Below, in pieces: positions 46,311 to 58,926 of a DNA stretch of 64,000 nucleotides (the first letter of the stretch is position 1; each line of letters opens with the position of its first letter). This DNA comes from Marasmius tenuissimus (taxonomy: Eukaryota > Basidiomycota > Agaricomycetes > Agaricales > Marasmiaceae): contig JAQOTA010000048.1 of the NCBI GenBank assembly GCA_029532415.1, forward strand, positions 484,001 to 548,000, in the 5' to 3' direction. A program made the position numbers and the translations under genes. The notes beneath the pieces were generated by a model that saw nothing but the letters and a program-made list of their open reading frames with translations, made no database searches and had not been told where the DNA came from.

Positions 46311-48802
46311 CTCAGAGGCAGCTCTCAATCCCGGTGCCGACACCGATACGCTTGCCTCTATTTGCTCCTATCTGTTGCATGGGATTATAGCAGAGAAACC
46401 TACAGCTCTATTCTTGGACTCGCCATCTGATAGGTTCCTTCTTTTATGCATCGAATAATAATAATATATCTCCTTTGTGCAGGTACTACTCGTGCTGGGC
46501 TTTACCCGAACAAAGTTCAGTGCAATTTCGGCGTCAATCCCATCCGCCTCAAGACTTGTGCCGTCCAGACCCTGTGCAATTACCACACTGGTTCGCAATG
46601 CAAGAGCCTAGTTTTTTAAATCTTCAGTGACACAAGGCCTGAATTTACGCAGGTTGCATCTCCTCAGCCATCCATCACATGGTGACCTTGGTTTCTTCTT
46701 CCTGCCAAGGACATTGTAATCAACTGAGGCTCATAATGCTTCGGAGGTCTGACATCGAGATGAACCGAGGGCGGTTCATTCGCTCACTGCCCAAGAATAA
46801 CAGCTAGATGTAGGTAACAACTCGACTTCAAACCTGCAAGCTTCCCGTGTTGACACCTTCCGTGTTAACAACTTAGCTAGCCGCTCTGACAACTCGTGTA
46901 GGTCTAGCCTGAAGATAATCGCGGAAGCATTACGGCGATTGCTTCCCATACCCACGACCATCAACATTTTTCTTCCTTGCACTTATCGAGATATACGGTT
47001 GATGACTGTGGCCGAATATGCTGTAAAGTGATTGATATCTTGTCCAGCCGTCAACACGTCGCAGTGGCTGCTCACCTTGAGGATATATCTGATAGCACGT
47101 CCCGTGAGCTCTCGGTCTCCCTGGCGTCTTTCCGCGTTGGAGCCGAAGTAGACTGAAGTGAACGGTTGGATCAGTGCTTCGGAGAGAACGGGTGTTCCGC
47201 AAGCAATCCTCTGATACTCGGCTCAACCTGGAGGGTGATTGCTTGTCATGTGATGTAGCGGTGGTTGATTGAGTCTTACTTGCCCTCATGCAATTACTGT
47301 GGTTTGAGCGCATCATCTTCACGGCAGAGATGATCTCGACGCAGTTTTTACTGTGCTTGCAAGTTTTCTGTACTTGCATTTTTGATGGTGACCCTCTGAG
47401 CTGGTTTATTGGATCTATCTCCTTAGTCTCTCAATCTCGTACAAAACTTACTTCAATGTACCCAATTGTTGATGGATGACCCATGAACGAGCGGGGTCTT
47501 CGACTGACGCCTTTGAAGCGCGTCGGGAAATAATGAATCTTACTTAACACGCCGCGATGAATACTGCAACATGATCAAAAAGTCTGCGGAGGCGCGTGAG
47601 CCACAAAAGATGCCAAGTGTTTTGATGCCCTGAGTACCAGCCGCTGTGCCACTTTAGTACCAACTTTGTTGGGCTTGTCGGAACTCAGTACTCAGGAGTT
47701 GCGACCAGTATGAGTCTTGTCAGCGAGAGCGTACGGTGGGTCTATTAATTCCGTCGCGAAATCATAAAATCAGGTGTAACAACGTTTCTTCATTTACGGT
47801 ATGGGTAGACAGCTCGTATTTGTGGTCTTAGTCTTAACGGGAATGATCTGTTGGGCTTCCCGTTAGTTCTTCCCGAGAAGTATACATAGTATTCGTTGGC
47901 AAGCCCACTATCTAGAACCTTATAGCAATTCAAATTCACGTTAGAGCTGGATGAAATTTCAAGTCGGGAATTTCCGAATGCAACTTCACACGCTCTGGCC
48001 GGGATGGCTCACCTTTTCAAACGCATTCAACCCCTCGAGCAAAGTTCCAGAAATATCCGAGAGGACTCCCGATCGAAAGATAAAGATAGTCTTGAGCGAT
48101 GGCGCATCTCAACAAGCGGAGGTCTGATGGGCATTCCTCGGAATCGTAAGTACTTTCCTATCTTGATTTCTGCAAGATTCAGTTGAGGGAGTTATCATGA
48201 CACATAGGCACGGGTAGCATGAGTTAGGGACGTCCCTCGACTATTCGACAATCATACATCAACTCAAAGAAGCGCAGATGTTCACACAGTAAACTTCCGG
48301 GTGTGATTTATCCATACATCTGACAAACGACCCGCCACGCTGCTGTTCTCTACGTAACACTCTTGGTCAATTGAACAGGCAGTCGTCGTATTTCTCCTGA
48401 ATTCTCTATGTCGGCGGATGTTCTAAATGTAATCTGATACCTGGCCTCGTGATCAGAGCGTATGCTTCCGTTCTGCTTAGCGCTAAGCATCCGAAAGATT
48501 CGACGATCTTCCCTCGATTGTCCACTCCTGACCACCTCCTGTCAAGGATGCTCATCTCCGGCCTCATTGCATAGGGACCCTAACTCTGTTCAATCACTTT
48601 CCAAATAGTCGTACAACTTCAGGACTATACTATTACAAGATACAACCAAGGCTCTCTCCCACTAGCATATCTTTAAGTTGTCTGTTAAAAAGAAGAGAAA
48701 TGAGATGATATTGTCACGAAGAGTATTTTGGGGTCTGAGATTATACTGTAAGTCTTCCGTGCTGAGAAGTGTTTTACATGGCGGGGTCTCACTCACTTGT
48801 CA
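46311..48802. other. Long stretch without a recognisable gene
   Basis: About 46311-46480 is upstream sequence shared with paralogue 2 (both contain a CAGAGAA[AG]CCT segment). Minus frames at 46776-47379 are open, but their text is low in hydrophobic structure and unfamiliar. The plus frame at 48004-48186 is likewise unfamiliar. No repeat with clear termini was found. Confidence 0.35.
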
Positions 48803-49383
48803 TCAAGTAAAAGGGACATTGATGGACCTGGTGCCGGGGGTGGAGCAAAACCCATCATCCAGTCTCGTTCCGCAAGCAGAGAACTGATTACAATTTCCAG
48901 TGCATCCACGTCGATCGCAGAACCCAACGTTCGTGGTAGCCCTCAAGCAGTTGGTGCCTGGGGCATCAAGGCATCGGTGGTTACCGTTGTAGACGGTGCA
49001 GGTCCCGCCACAGACCCTCTGGGTCCTTGTGTCGCAAAAGACGACCATGGTGTTCAGGGGAGCCCGCTTGGTGAGGTCGATAGGGTCCCCAATGAAAGTA
49101 AGGTTGGCATCGGTGCTCTTGATCCAGTCGTAGATCTCGTCGTGGGTTGCCTGAATAAAGAACTTGAGGTGAGCGTCATGGACGGTCAAAATCACGGGAA
49201 ATGGATACTGACGAGATAGCTTTCTTCTTTTTCAGCGACCTGACCGAGAGCGTATAGGGTCAGATTATGGACGGTGAGAATGATCAACCGAAATCGAACA
49301 CTTACAGCGGCGGCGCTAGTCGTGTTCACGACCCAGAGGGCGAGAACGATGGCAGAGTTGAGGACAGAGAATTTGAACTGCAT
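48803..49383 (-). CDS. Small secreted ten-cysteine protein (paralogue 2)
   Basis: Same three-exon structure and same length (150 residues) as paralogue 1. The signal peptide is MQFKFSVLNSAIVLALWVVN, then TTSAAA; exon 2 is VAEKEESYL; exon 3 begins ATHDEIYDWIKSTDANLTF. The KR site is conserved in DLTKRAPLN at residues 63-64. The mature 86 residues keep all ten cysteines at the same positions, with VCGGTC, RATTNVGFCDRRGC, TGNC and CGTRLDDGFCSTPGT. Substitutions lie mainly between cysteines (for example NNVCGGD to QRVCGGT), which suggests a constrained disulfide fold. The gene lies about 3.1 kb from paralogue 1 in the same orientation. Function unknown. Confidence 0.86.
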
Positions 49384-49440
49384 TGTGAGTATGATCGGGT
49401 CTCTCGTGAGGAATGAGCTTTACTGCTCGATCCGTGGCTG

Positions 49441-49448
49441 CTTTTATA
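49441..49448 (-). promoter_or_regulatory. TATA box of secreted protein gene 2
   Basis: TATAAAAG on the minus strand, 58 bases upstream of the ATG, matching paralogue 1 in sequence and spacing. Confidence 0.7.
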
Positions 49449-50879
49449 CTCGACTGTAGCATACGATGTCATTGCTCTTCGGGGGGGCTCCCAGTGCATG
49501 CTGGGCGACCGTCCTTAATCCACTGTCCTGTGGATGCACGGGGTTACAGCAGAGAAGCCTTTGACCTCATTCTCCGAAAGAACGCCTGACAGACTATCCC
49601 TGGTTCGAATCACACCCCGCACGACAAGTGGAAGAGAAGCCTTCTAACTTCCATCTACTCCGTGATGGATTGAGACTATAGGACTTGGATTGTAGTGTTG
49701 ACTTCGTTCCTCCGCGTAGCACTTACTCCCCACTACTTCGATGGAGCCGTTCTGTGGCTCACAAATGTTTTTGTTGGAGCAAACCTAAATTGGTTATTTC
49801 GCCTCACCGCCCATAGTTGCCCGCGTGACAGGCCATCTTCGAGCGTTAAGTCCGAACCTTCCGCGTTTATACCGACCCACGTTGACCACGGTTCATGTAG
49901 TTTCAGAACCACTCTCTTTCCCCACAGTCCGTAATAATGAGTGGGTTCTGATGGTCAGAACGCCACTGTTGGATTTCGTCCTGCAAAGCCGACATGACAG
50001 ACAATATATGAGCGCTGCCAACCGAGCGACAGTCCTGCCTTTTCGTAAGCTCTCCCTTAATTTTGGTTCTAGCGGCTTACCGATGGGTTCTGGAACACCA
50101 GAGCTTGGGGTAGAAGACTAGGAATTGGCGGCGATCTCAAATCTCGCGGAGCAGAAAACCGGCCAGGGCGCTACTCGAAGGACTTGTAGAGCTCAAACTC
50201 GAGTGTCTCTACTCCACATGAGTTTGCTAGATTCGAGGAAGCCGGTTTGGACTGTTAGGCCGCGTGGCCAAACGACTCTTGGATGCGGAACGCCCATATA
50301 GTAAGGCTCACCTTCATTCACTTGACTTCGCTCATTGACGGTAAACCTTAGAGTCACGAGCATTTGGGGTGCATAAGTGAACCGAAAGTGGCGAGGAAAT
50401 AAGGTTCGATGCGAGTCATCCGAGTCGAAATTAAGATACCTGTCACTTCGACAGTGACCAAGTACGGTCATCAGACTGAGAAATGGCCATCAGCTCTTTG
50501 TACAGAAGGTCGACCGGTACACCATGCCATTTCATCAGGATAGATCGATGCTCAGTTCCTATGAATAGGTTTCAATCGGTACTTGACAGGATCTGGTAGA
50601 TGTCGAGAGGCCCCGAGGCAGCACTTCGGAGGCCATCCTTTGGCATGCCATGAAGTTGAACTCGGAGCCAGCCGAGTCCGACGGCGGATTTTGAACGTTT
50701 AAACTTGAACATTGAGATCTAGAGACCTACCGGTGCGATCAGTAATCAACGCCGTTGGTGGCAAGTATCAGCTGGTGTTTGGCGGAGCATCGAGGAGACT
50801 AGAATTGTAGTCGTAGTGCCCCCCCTGGGCCGCCACAGGCGTTTGGAATAGTCCTTCAGCTTCGACGAGCGCACCCCCA
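49449..50879. other. Gene-free stretch
   Basis: The first 200 bases are upstream sequence related to 46311-46480. The rest has only short unfamiliar frames. Confidence 0.35.
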
Positions 50880-52820
50880 TGAATCCATCTTCGGCGGAAT
50901 TGAATGGTTTCCCAGAGAGCGTCAACGTAACGTTGGTACTAGCCTTGACCCTGTCATCTCTCGAGCTGGCCGCACGGCCAGAGAGTCAAGTAGAAAATCT
51001 GGGGTCTCTATACAGGAGGGGGACCGAGATACTTGGGGGATAGAGTTCAATAGATCACATCGCCCATCACGATCGAGAACGCAAGTAACGAGAATCATAG
51101 TAACGCGAGGACATTCCTGCCGGGAGAAGTTCATCAACTGATGGCTCAAACGAAGCTCAAACTACAGTTGTGTAAGACTCGTTTCATATAAGCTGTCGCA
51201 CATGACAGAACACCAGCGCTCGAGACCAACGTCGGATCTGAGCAAGATTGGTTGCAATATTTCCAAGAAGAGAGGTTTTCCACTGGAGAGGTCGGTTAAT
51301 TGCTTTGCTTTGACTCTCGCGGCAAAAGACCCCAGGAAGCTGGAGTCCAAATGGGACGAGGTCAACCCCAGAACAGGGACCGGCGGTGTTACTATTGGAA
51401 GCGTCCTATAAGCATCCAAAAATAGACTGCGACATTGTACCGTATCATCAACGACGTATCATCAAAAGCTAGGGATGCAGGCAGACGCATCGGCGGCTGG
51501 CAAACCGATTAGCTGTTTACAACACCATGACAGATGACCACAGAGTCGTCGACCTTACCTGGATTGGTTCGTCCAAGCGAGAGAATACGTTAATAGATCT
51601 GGTGCCTACCGGTTACGTGGACATAAAGAACTAACACCAGGCTTCGTAACAGATCGTGGTAACAGTTTTCGGTCCATGATTTTGTAGTACCAGCAACCTT
51701 GCCTCCAGTAAATCGTTTTGCTGATGACCCGCTCAAACACTCGAGCGGAAATCCCAGTTTTGACGCAAATTTTTACCTTACTTCGTTGAGACAAGAGTGC
51801 TGGATTCCCTAGTGCTGTCGAACGTCGCTGGGAAACCAAGGAGATCATAGTATGTCATTCAAAACTTCTTGACGCGCTAGTACCCCGAGAGAAATTTGGT
51901 GTTGAAAGGTAAAGCCCAAGCCTATGCGTCGCCAAAGTATTGTTCAGCTTCAATAAATCACCCTTCTCCATTGAGCGAGTGTTTCCCATTTGTCGAGAAC
52001 CAGCGACCCAAAGACTGACGAAACCCCGAGCGGCAATCTTCTTGTTGCGGTAACAGGTAGGGGTGAAGTTTCTTGATGATGCTGAGAGGGGATCTGGGGG
52101 CGAGATTACGATGTGGTAGCTTTAGCATCCGAGCTTTTGAAGCTATAGTCGTTCCAGAACATCGCTGCAAAAAATTTTCGTCAGATATCGCCATACTGAA
52201 TGATCGATTGCAAATTTCATCCAAATTCAACGACTGAAAGACACAGTACCTTCCAGTGGCTAGTCTAGCGTACTCCTGGCTCAAACATTCTCTTCCCGTA
52301 GCTCCTTTTCCATCTTTATGCCAGCTCAAGTCTGTATCGCCGAGGCGTCGTTTCGATATAATATCCTTGGGCAAATTTTTGGCGGTCGAACTCGAGTGGC
52401 GACTGATGCTGCACGAGATTTTTGCAAAGTATAGGGTTTTTCAAAAGTCAGAGCATAATGCGTAGAGATTGGTCCAGTTTTTGCCAGGAATTGGTTGGTT
52501 GTGGGATAGGTCGAACGTTAATAGGTGCATGTGGGCGTGCTTCGTCGCTCCGAGCTCGCCTGCCGCACAAACATCAACAAACTTTTTGTCAATGGCCAGG
52601 ACACTACTCATACTATCCTGCGGCAATGGCGCCTCGAACACGATCAACTCCCATTCAGCACATTTGCCTTGGTGCTTTTGGCCTCAGGTCATTCCTTAGG
52701 ACAGCGAACTCATGGCTCTTCGGTCGGGTCTCGCGAAGCGAGGAAACCTCAAAACCTACCTTCAGCCCTTATGTGAGCTCGCATCGTACGAGGTACCGAA
52801 AAAACTGGCTTGTAGCTCCC
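50880..52820 (-). repeat. Decayed duplicated segment, copy 2
   Basis: Partner of 35040-36860. A minus frame of 138 codons at 51958-52374 remains, but the best-conserved text (PLSASSRNFTPTCYR, RGFVSLWVAGSRQMGN) lies in another frame, and stops interrupt it. No family recognised. It lies directly upstream of the DUF6535 pseudogene. Confidence 0.5.
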
Positions 52821-52891
52821 CTTCTAGGCATCCGCCGAACGCAGGCTAAGTCTGGGCCTTGAAACTGCCTCAAGATGTTGATTTACGGTAG

Positions 52892-54023
52892 GAGGAGGCT
52901 ATGGAGACAGTAGGCAAATGCGACGATGATCTGGTGATGGAATGTAGTCTGGTATCTGTGAGTCTACTAGGCTTCTTGTACGTCTGTCATTTCTGATTGT
53001 GTTTTAGGCACATCTGTCTTCTAGAGTCGCAACTGCCTTGACCCAGACCGTCAAAGCGCATAGATAGCTGCGGAAGATCCGCAAGACGCTTCAGCCGTTG
53101 TCCTCTTCCACCCGCTCTGGCAAACAAAGAAGTGTAATATAACGATCGTATCGCCCTCACGTTCTCCCTTTCGTCACCTCCAATATTTGAACCAGTTCAG
53201 CAGCCTCACATCCAGTTCCAACTGGCTCGGGTGCGAACAACGGCTTCAGGAGCACAGACACAATGCTCAGAACATCACGCAGATGGAGGCTTTGGGCCTC
53301 ATACACCGGTACTACGAATCGAATTGGAAGGAGATCATTGTCGTGGAGAAGTTTCAGGAGTTGTCGAGCTTTCAGTACAGTACTGCAGGCTCTCCCAGTC
53401 CAGGGCATTGTCCAGTGACGCGTCAAGCGTTGGTCTCGACCTCCAGTACATGTTTTAACAGCAACTTTGGATAATGTGGGTCGATATCATCGTTATAAGT
53501 GAGCCAATTGAGCATTTTCTATCCTCAATACCTCTCTCCTCATCACGCCCTTTTAGATGCCGAAGTCCGCAACGAAGTTTGGATGGTGCGTTCAACATCT
53601 ACAGTGCAGAATACCTTTCCTGGTGTCAAGAAGACGTCTGTCCCGCTGCTACGTTTCTTCCCTTTCCGGCCCGCCTGGAAGCTATCGACCCATAGTGACC
53701 CTGAAGCTCGGAGCAAAAGTTGCCGTTTCGTCCATGAACGAGGGTATCTGGGATTCCGAAACTTTTCGTTCGATCAATGCAGAGCGGCGTCACCGAGAGC
53801 TACAAACTCGCTCAACATATCTTCCCCAGAAATCCTTTTGGTGATAACGTACCGAGGGCATCAGCTCACCCAATCCGTTGATCCACTGGACTGGAAGACG
53901 CACAATTTGGTCTTTATCACGATGACAGATATGAGGATGAGGGCGATTGTGAATTTGGGAAACGAGTGGCGAAAGGCGGTGTGCGGGGTGTGGTCGGCTG
54001 AGGTTGCCCTTGCTTGTGAATAG
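52892..54023 (+). pseudogene. DUF6535 pseudogene with internal deletion
   Basis: The start resembles the DUF6535 N-terminus (EEAMETVGKCDDDLVME against PWEKVMKAVDKHDDATVK), with the first intron at the same place. A stop follows in the next exon (VKAHR then TAG). At about 53300 the text ITQMEALGLIHRYYES runs directly into NWKEIIVVEKFQELSSF. In the intact gene at 42600-45116 these two parts (ITQMEALGL and STWKEITIEEKF) are about 200 residues apart, so all later membrane helices are deleted. The C-terminal part after 53499 is frame-shifted but recognisable (SVPLLRFFPFRPAWKL, DPEARSKS). Confidence 0.72.
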
Positions 54024-54230
54024 AGTTGCTTATGCTACTAGTACGCGCTACCAGGGTAAGGGCCTTTTGTGTCTCCGAGGCATGAGTATGTGGCTGAAGG
54101 CACGGCGAACGTCATGATACCGGCAGGAGGGCGAGGGCTACACTCATCGAACTGGGTCTCACTATAGATGTAGGTATACGGTATAGTACGTGCAACTCGT
54201 GAGTCGTACTCTTGGTCGCGACAACGTTGA
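54024..54230. other. Short intergenic gap
   Basis: Nothing recognised between the converging ends of the two genes. Confidence 0.3.
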
Positions 54231-55818
54231 TTACACACTACTCGAGTTCTTCTCTACATCCGTCTGTATTACATGCTGTGTACTTTCTAACTCTAGGTCT
54301 AATTCATTCGAATTCCTCACAGCTGAATTTTCTCCGAAATGGATTTGAGTTTGGGGGATACCCGGTAGCGTGGCGTCGGGGGTTATTGTGCCGATGGTGG
54401 ATGGTGTCGAGTCCAAACCTAGACCGGTGCGTACGATGATCATGGTTTGTGCTATTCCCTATAAGATGTTGACATAAACTTTGTAGTCGTGGGTGGACAC
54501 GGAAATGGATGGACGTACCATGACCTGGATGAGTACAGGGTATAGGATCATCTGGATTGGCGAGAATACGTATATGATTAGTATTATGGGGTAGAGTATC
54601 CCGGATTCGATTCTGCGTGGAGAAACCGCTCAGGATCACCAATATCAAATCTTCAATGTAGGATAGCGTACACGATGGCAATGAGCATCCTGTAGAACGT
54701 GTTCACACCTTTCCCAAGAAGCGATCTTGCTTCCCGATGGATGTAGTAGATACGACCCGCTGAAAGTCGAAAGATAAACTGAGATTAGCGAGCTCTGAAA
54801 GCGTTTTTCTGTGAGCTCACCTAACAAGAACGTCACTAGCAAGTTCACAAACGCGTTGATCATCGCGAATACGATATGTATGACCAACGCCGTCTTCACG
54901 ATGTTCAGCCAACCTCTTTGTTCAGGGGACGAACTATGCTGAATATACTGAATGAGAGTATCGTCGAGCCCGTCTGTTCCTGTAAGCGGTCGAAGAGCAT
55001 TCAAAAAATTGTTGAACCCCTCTCGGGCGTTGATTCCCATGTTGATGAATGCCATTACTGGATTGGTAAATTTTCGAACGTTGAGATATCAGCAGATTCT
55101 GTGCTCACTGTGGTTCGCAGCTGATAGAGCGATCGGGAGGTAGATCACTTTTGTAGAGCGGCCCCAGACAATGCAACATCGCCATATCTGAAGGGGGGAG
55201 GAGAACAGGTTATCGAGGCATTCAAGTCTGCGCAACTGGGCGAGAACGTACGAAGAACGTATCGGCGACCATACTACACTCCAATCAGACCATGCGGTCA
55301 GCCAAAGACCTGGGGAAGACGGGATTAAGACGTACTTGGCAGGGTAGAAAATGAGGAATGCTGCAGCTCTGCGAAAAGGAGTTGAAGCAGGGTCAGAATA
55401 CCTTTCTTTGAGGAATTTAGCGACTGAACGCACCTGATGTATGTAGAGTTGTTTTCAACATATCGTCCCCGCATCTCGTTGATTAGTGGTCCAGCGGGTG
55501 GAATACCGGTGAATGCCACGCTAAGGTATTGAAGCCCCTCGAGGGCGAGACTTGTCGTATGGAGGACTAGACTGACGGTCGCAAGAATAAACACTATCAA
55601 CGTAGCAGTGACATGAAGAACGCGATGTTCTCGGCGGCGTTTGAGGAGCAAAGAGATACATATCCCGAAGAGGACAGAGTAAATTCCTGCAGCAATTCGA
55701 TTACTCGTGATTTCAGACTTTTGTCCGGGAGGCACGTACCATAGAGCAAGAATTGAACCTGGAGGAAGTATAAGGCCAAGTAAGTTCTTGGAAAGATAAA
55801 GGAGTCAAGCTTAGACAT
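54231..55818 (-). CDS. Multi-pass membrane protein, mushroom-type, unnamed
   Basis: Exons thread in frame from MSKLDSFIFPRTYLALYFLQ at 55818 to a stop at 54231. Helices include VQFLLYGIYSVLFGICISLL, HVTATLIVFILATVSLVLH, MVADTFFIWRCCIVWGR, VIYLPIALSAANHIMAF, ALVIHIVFAMINAFVNLLV and ESGILYPIILIIYVFSPIQM. The pieces DTFFIWRCCIVWGR, AGRIYYIHREAR and ESGILYP are hallmarks of a very common but uncharacterised Agaricomycete seven-helix family. The tail is Ser/Thr-rich and acidic, with no helices. Two splice choices are not the first ORF reading: an acceptor ending TGTAG before TATGGTCGCC, and a donor GTACGCTATCC within VIESG. With them the frame is open throughout. Function unknown; possibly receptor-like. 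Confidence 0.75.
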
Positions 55819-58209
55819 ACGGCGATGCTGACGAGACGCCTGGTAAAGATGTAGGGAAGTCGGTTGATAAAAAGTTGCACGATCGGAACGTATGGGGCGC
55901 TGGGGTCCATCCTCGAAGGAATATGTAGCCTGGTCTCGGGGCGCAAAGTCCTGAGAGTAGTCGATCAGTTCTTTTATAAGGTCTCCCAATGCAAATGTTC
56001 GTCATGGCTCGATTCCGGGGCTCAAGCCGAAATCCGACACGACGCGTATAGTACGCCACCTAGGTAGGTCAAATTTGTATAACAATGAAACATTCAGAGT
56101 ACCGAGTGGGCGACACTGAGAAGGAGTTAGAGTACAGCCTCCTAGGACTATATTGAGCGGGTAAGTCGGATATCCCGGTCTGACAAACCATCAGCGCATT
56201 GAAGCAGGTTCAATGAAGCGGGGAAGATAGGAAAGGGATGAATATCAAAAAGTGATGTAGAGAAATCAAAGTGGGCGCGAGGAGCATTGAGCAATGATAG
56301 TCGAAGTCAAAACGAATTTGGCAAGTATTCAAGTGACAGACTTGGCACAATGACAATGGACATAGCCGATTTCCAGGGCGCTGGGTGAATCAGTGAGTCG
56401 GATATTCCGCTACTCACCGTTCTGACTATCACTAAGTTATTTCCGAACTCGCTGGCCTCCATTCCTCCTACCATAGTATCCCCATTTCCATACGTAACCG
56501 AGGCTCTCGCCAATTTTAGCTTTTGAAAGGGCACTAACAACCGGGCCTCTTAGTGCAAGCGTGAAAGGAGCCTCGCTGAACGTGAACTTCCTTGATATAA
56601 TCTTCATAACATCGATACCGAGCGGACCGGCTCCGAGACTGATATTTTCTTTGATTAAATGCGAGTACTCGCGCGTGCGGTAGTTTGATAATGATGACAA
56701 TTGAGCGAGTAAATGATAGATTAATAGATGGCGGTGATGGTTTGAGTTTAAGCGTGCCAAGCGCTTATGTGGAAATTTAGGCGGAGTCGATGTTGTCTTT
56801 TGGCCACCATCACTCGTCGTCCAACTCATCACGAAACATTCCCTGCTACATCGAATATAATCACATCTCGTATCTTGGGTGAGTCTACGAATATCGATTG
56901 GCACAGGAAATGTCGATGGTACTGAATCGGCGGACTCCCTGCTGTTGCCGCTAGCCTGCATTTGAAGGGCTGGTGTGACAGTCTGATATGATCACAGACA
57001 AGCCACAGCTTTTTCGATGGAATGCTCGGATACATGTTGCTCTCTGCCCACTCATCCTTCCTTTGACATTCTTCATGTCCAAATTCTTTCGAAACCCACA
57101 GCGCTTGAGAATTTCTGGCGGGAGTTTTAGCCATGTCGAAGGGAACCAGCACAACTACTACAACTACACCGATCCGAATCAAAGAGTTAAAAAGGGGGTG
57201 AAAGCGCGCAGAGTACTCGACGAGGTGTGTGGGCAAAGTGCCGTTTGAAAGTAATGACCTCACTCTTGTCTGAGTTCCATCTTGTGAAGCGTGGCGCAAT
57301 TTACAAGATGAGGGACATTGGCCTTTACATGTACCCACGATGTTGGGACGATGGAAGTCGAGAACGTTGGGACGAGGGAAAGCTTCGAGCAGATAGAACA
57401 ATATGTGCGGCAAAGGTGCTGAATCGACCGGGCATGGTTTTTACGGTCGTGCAGTACAGCGGCCCAGAGTCACGGAAGGTACACAATAGTATAAACCATC
57501 GGCTCGACGCATACCAAACACCCTTTTCCCCAGGCTTTCGAGGACGACCTCACGACATTTCAAGGACGCTGTGCGTATCAAATTCTGTCCGCAGCAGTCA
57601 TTGTAATCTGGAATTGATTTTAACTGTGCCATAGGACCTCCAGGGAGCTCCAACTCTATGGCTTTAACGAGTCTGACATTCCATCGATAATTTTTTACAA
57701 TGGTTTGTGAACTCCATACACTGCTATGTCTTTTCATTGACAGAGAGTTGCAGAGCTCGTGCCAGGTACACATCTCGCGTGTACCCTAGGAATCTTGGCT
57801 CAGATGTACCTCTTTGGTTTGCATGTAAGTGGCCAAAACCTAGTAATCTAGTCACATATCAATCATATGATAGAGAGAATTATGCTGTGAGGAAGACAAA
57901 ATCTGGATGGATGCCGGAAGAAGAATTCTCTGTCGTGGCCCGCGGGGGCCAAAGCCAGATCTTGTCTGGTGCAGCCTCGGGATCGAAGACGTTCCTCTGA
58001 CCGCAGACATTCTTGAAGAAGATGTTTTTCTACGCTCTTTGGCGAGTTACAGATCGAAAAAAGTTGATCGGGCACTTTTAAATGCTGGGGGGTATTCCAA
58101 GTCGTGCTCGAATGTCCCTCAAGATGTTTCTCGGCCAACTGTTTTTTCTGCTTGGGCCGACAAACCCATTGCCGTCTCGAGCTCTGAAGACCGAGTGTGG
58201 GGAAGTTGG
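55819..58209. other. Stretch with unfamiliar open frames
   Basis: Minus frames at 56437-56961 (174 codons) and 56829-57413 (194 codons, including an eight-residue run IGVVVVVV) and a plus frame at 57227-57634 are open, but I recognise none of them. Some plus-strand text at 57900-58200 may be upstream exons of the next gene. No repeat with clear ends. Confidence 0.25.
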
Positions 58210-58926
58210 AACGATTCTCTCATGAACCAAAATTTATTGGAGAATACGCTGACAAGGCAAGCAAGTTATACGAGCTCACTGACTATGTTTTTACCACTTA
58301 CCCTTGGGCCTATTGAGTAGATTCCGACTGACGGGCAACGGATGCATTCTTTCTCTGTCCGTGGACTGGAATGCATACAGCGCTTGGCTTTCGCAAGCGC
58401 CAGGTGTTCTTCGTGCTTGTGGGATTGCACTCGAGGATGATCTAAGCGTTTACCGTGCGTTATTGTTTTGCATGGCTTACATACAGCCACCTGACGGTAC
58501 TTTTTAGGCCTTGTTGTGCCTCAAGCATGGCTTTCGGGCTCTCTTGTAAAGTCTCCAGTGGAACGCGCACGACGATCTCAACAAACAATCTTCCTCTTCG
58601 TCCGGTCACCCCCAGCTCACCTGCGGAATAGCAAGACTTTCGTCTTACATTTTTGGTCGTTCGAAGAAAATGGCCGCTCTCGCCTTTCGCCAGAGTCCTG
58701 CCTCGACCTTGGCATTCCTATTGAGCTCAACTATGACCATTACGGTTGTGGGTCATCGTCCTGGCCCAACGACCACTACAAACTCATAAACCGATATCAA
58801 GCTCTCCGAGGTTTTGATCCGGCCACTGCGGACTTCTCTCGATATCTTGAGTATCAACAGATTTACCGACCGTTCAGCGATTCGGATCGTTCCGAACAAG
58901 TTCAAGAAGGTCGATTCCGTCGCTAG
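58210..58926 (+). CDS. Conserved mushroom protein of unknown function (3' part)
   Basis: The C-terminal two exons are clear. One has RFRLTGNGCILSLSVDWNAY, then SAWLSQAPGVLRACGIALED and DLSVY, and ends at about 58453. A 53-base intron follows, then LVVPQAWLSGSLVKSPVERA, QQTIFLFVRSPPAHL, LHFWSFEENG, LSPESCLDLGIPIEL, SWPNDHYKLINRYQALRGFD and RPFSDSDR, with the stop at 58926. I recall this pattern (a WLS-x-A motif, LF-RPPP, LHYWSFEEDG, NDHYKL--QYQLLRGFDP) in uncharacterised Agaricomycete proteins. Upstream, EPKFIGEYADKASKLYELTD lies just before but does not splice cleanly, so the 5' end is undefined and the gene may be damaged. Confidence 0.5.

Noticed and set aside
48797..49219. 140-codon plus frame opposite secreted protein gene 2
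   Set aside because: Antisense shadow. The minus strand has the signal peptide, matched introns and conserved cysteines.
49590..49625. tRNA-like T-loop (GGTTCGAATC)
   Set aside because: The flanking bases do not pair as a T-stem or acceptor stem, and no D-arm or anticodon arm precedes it.
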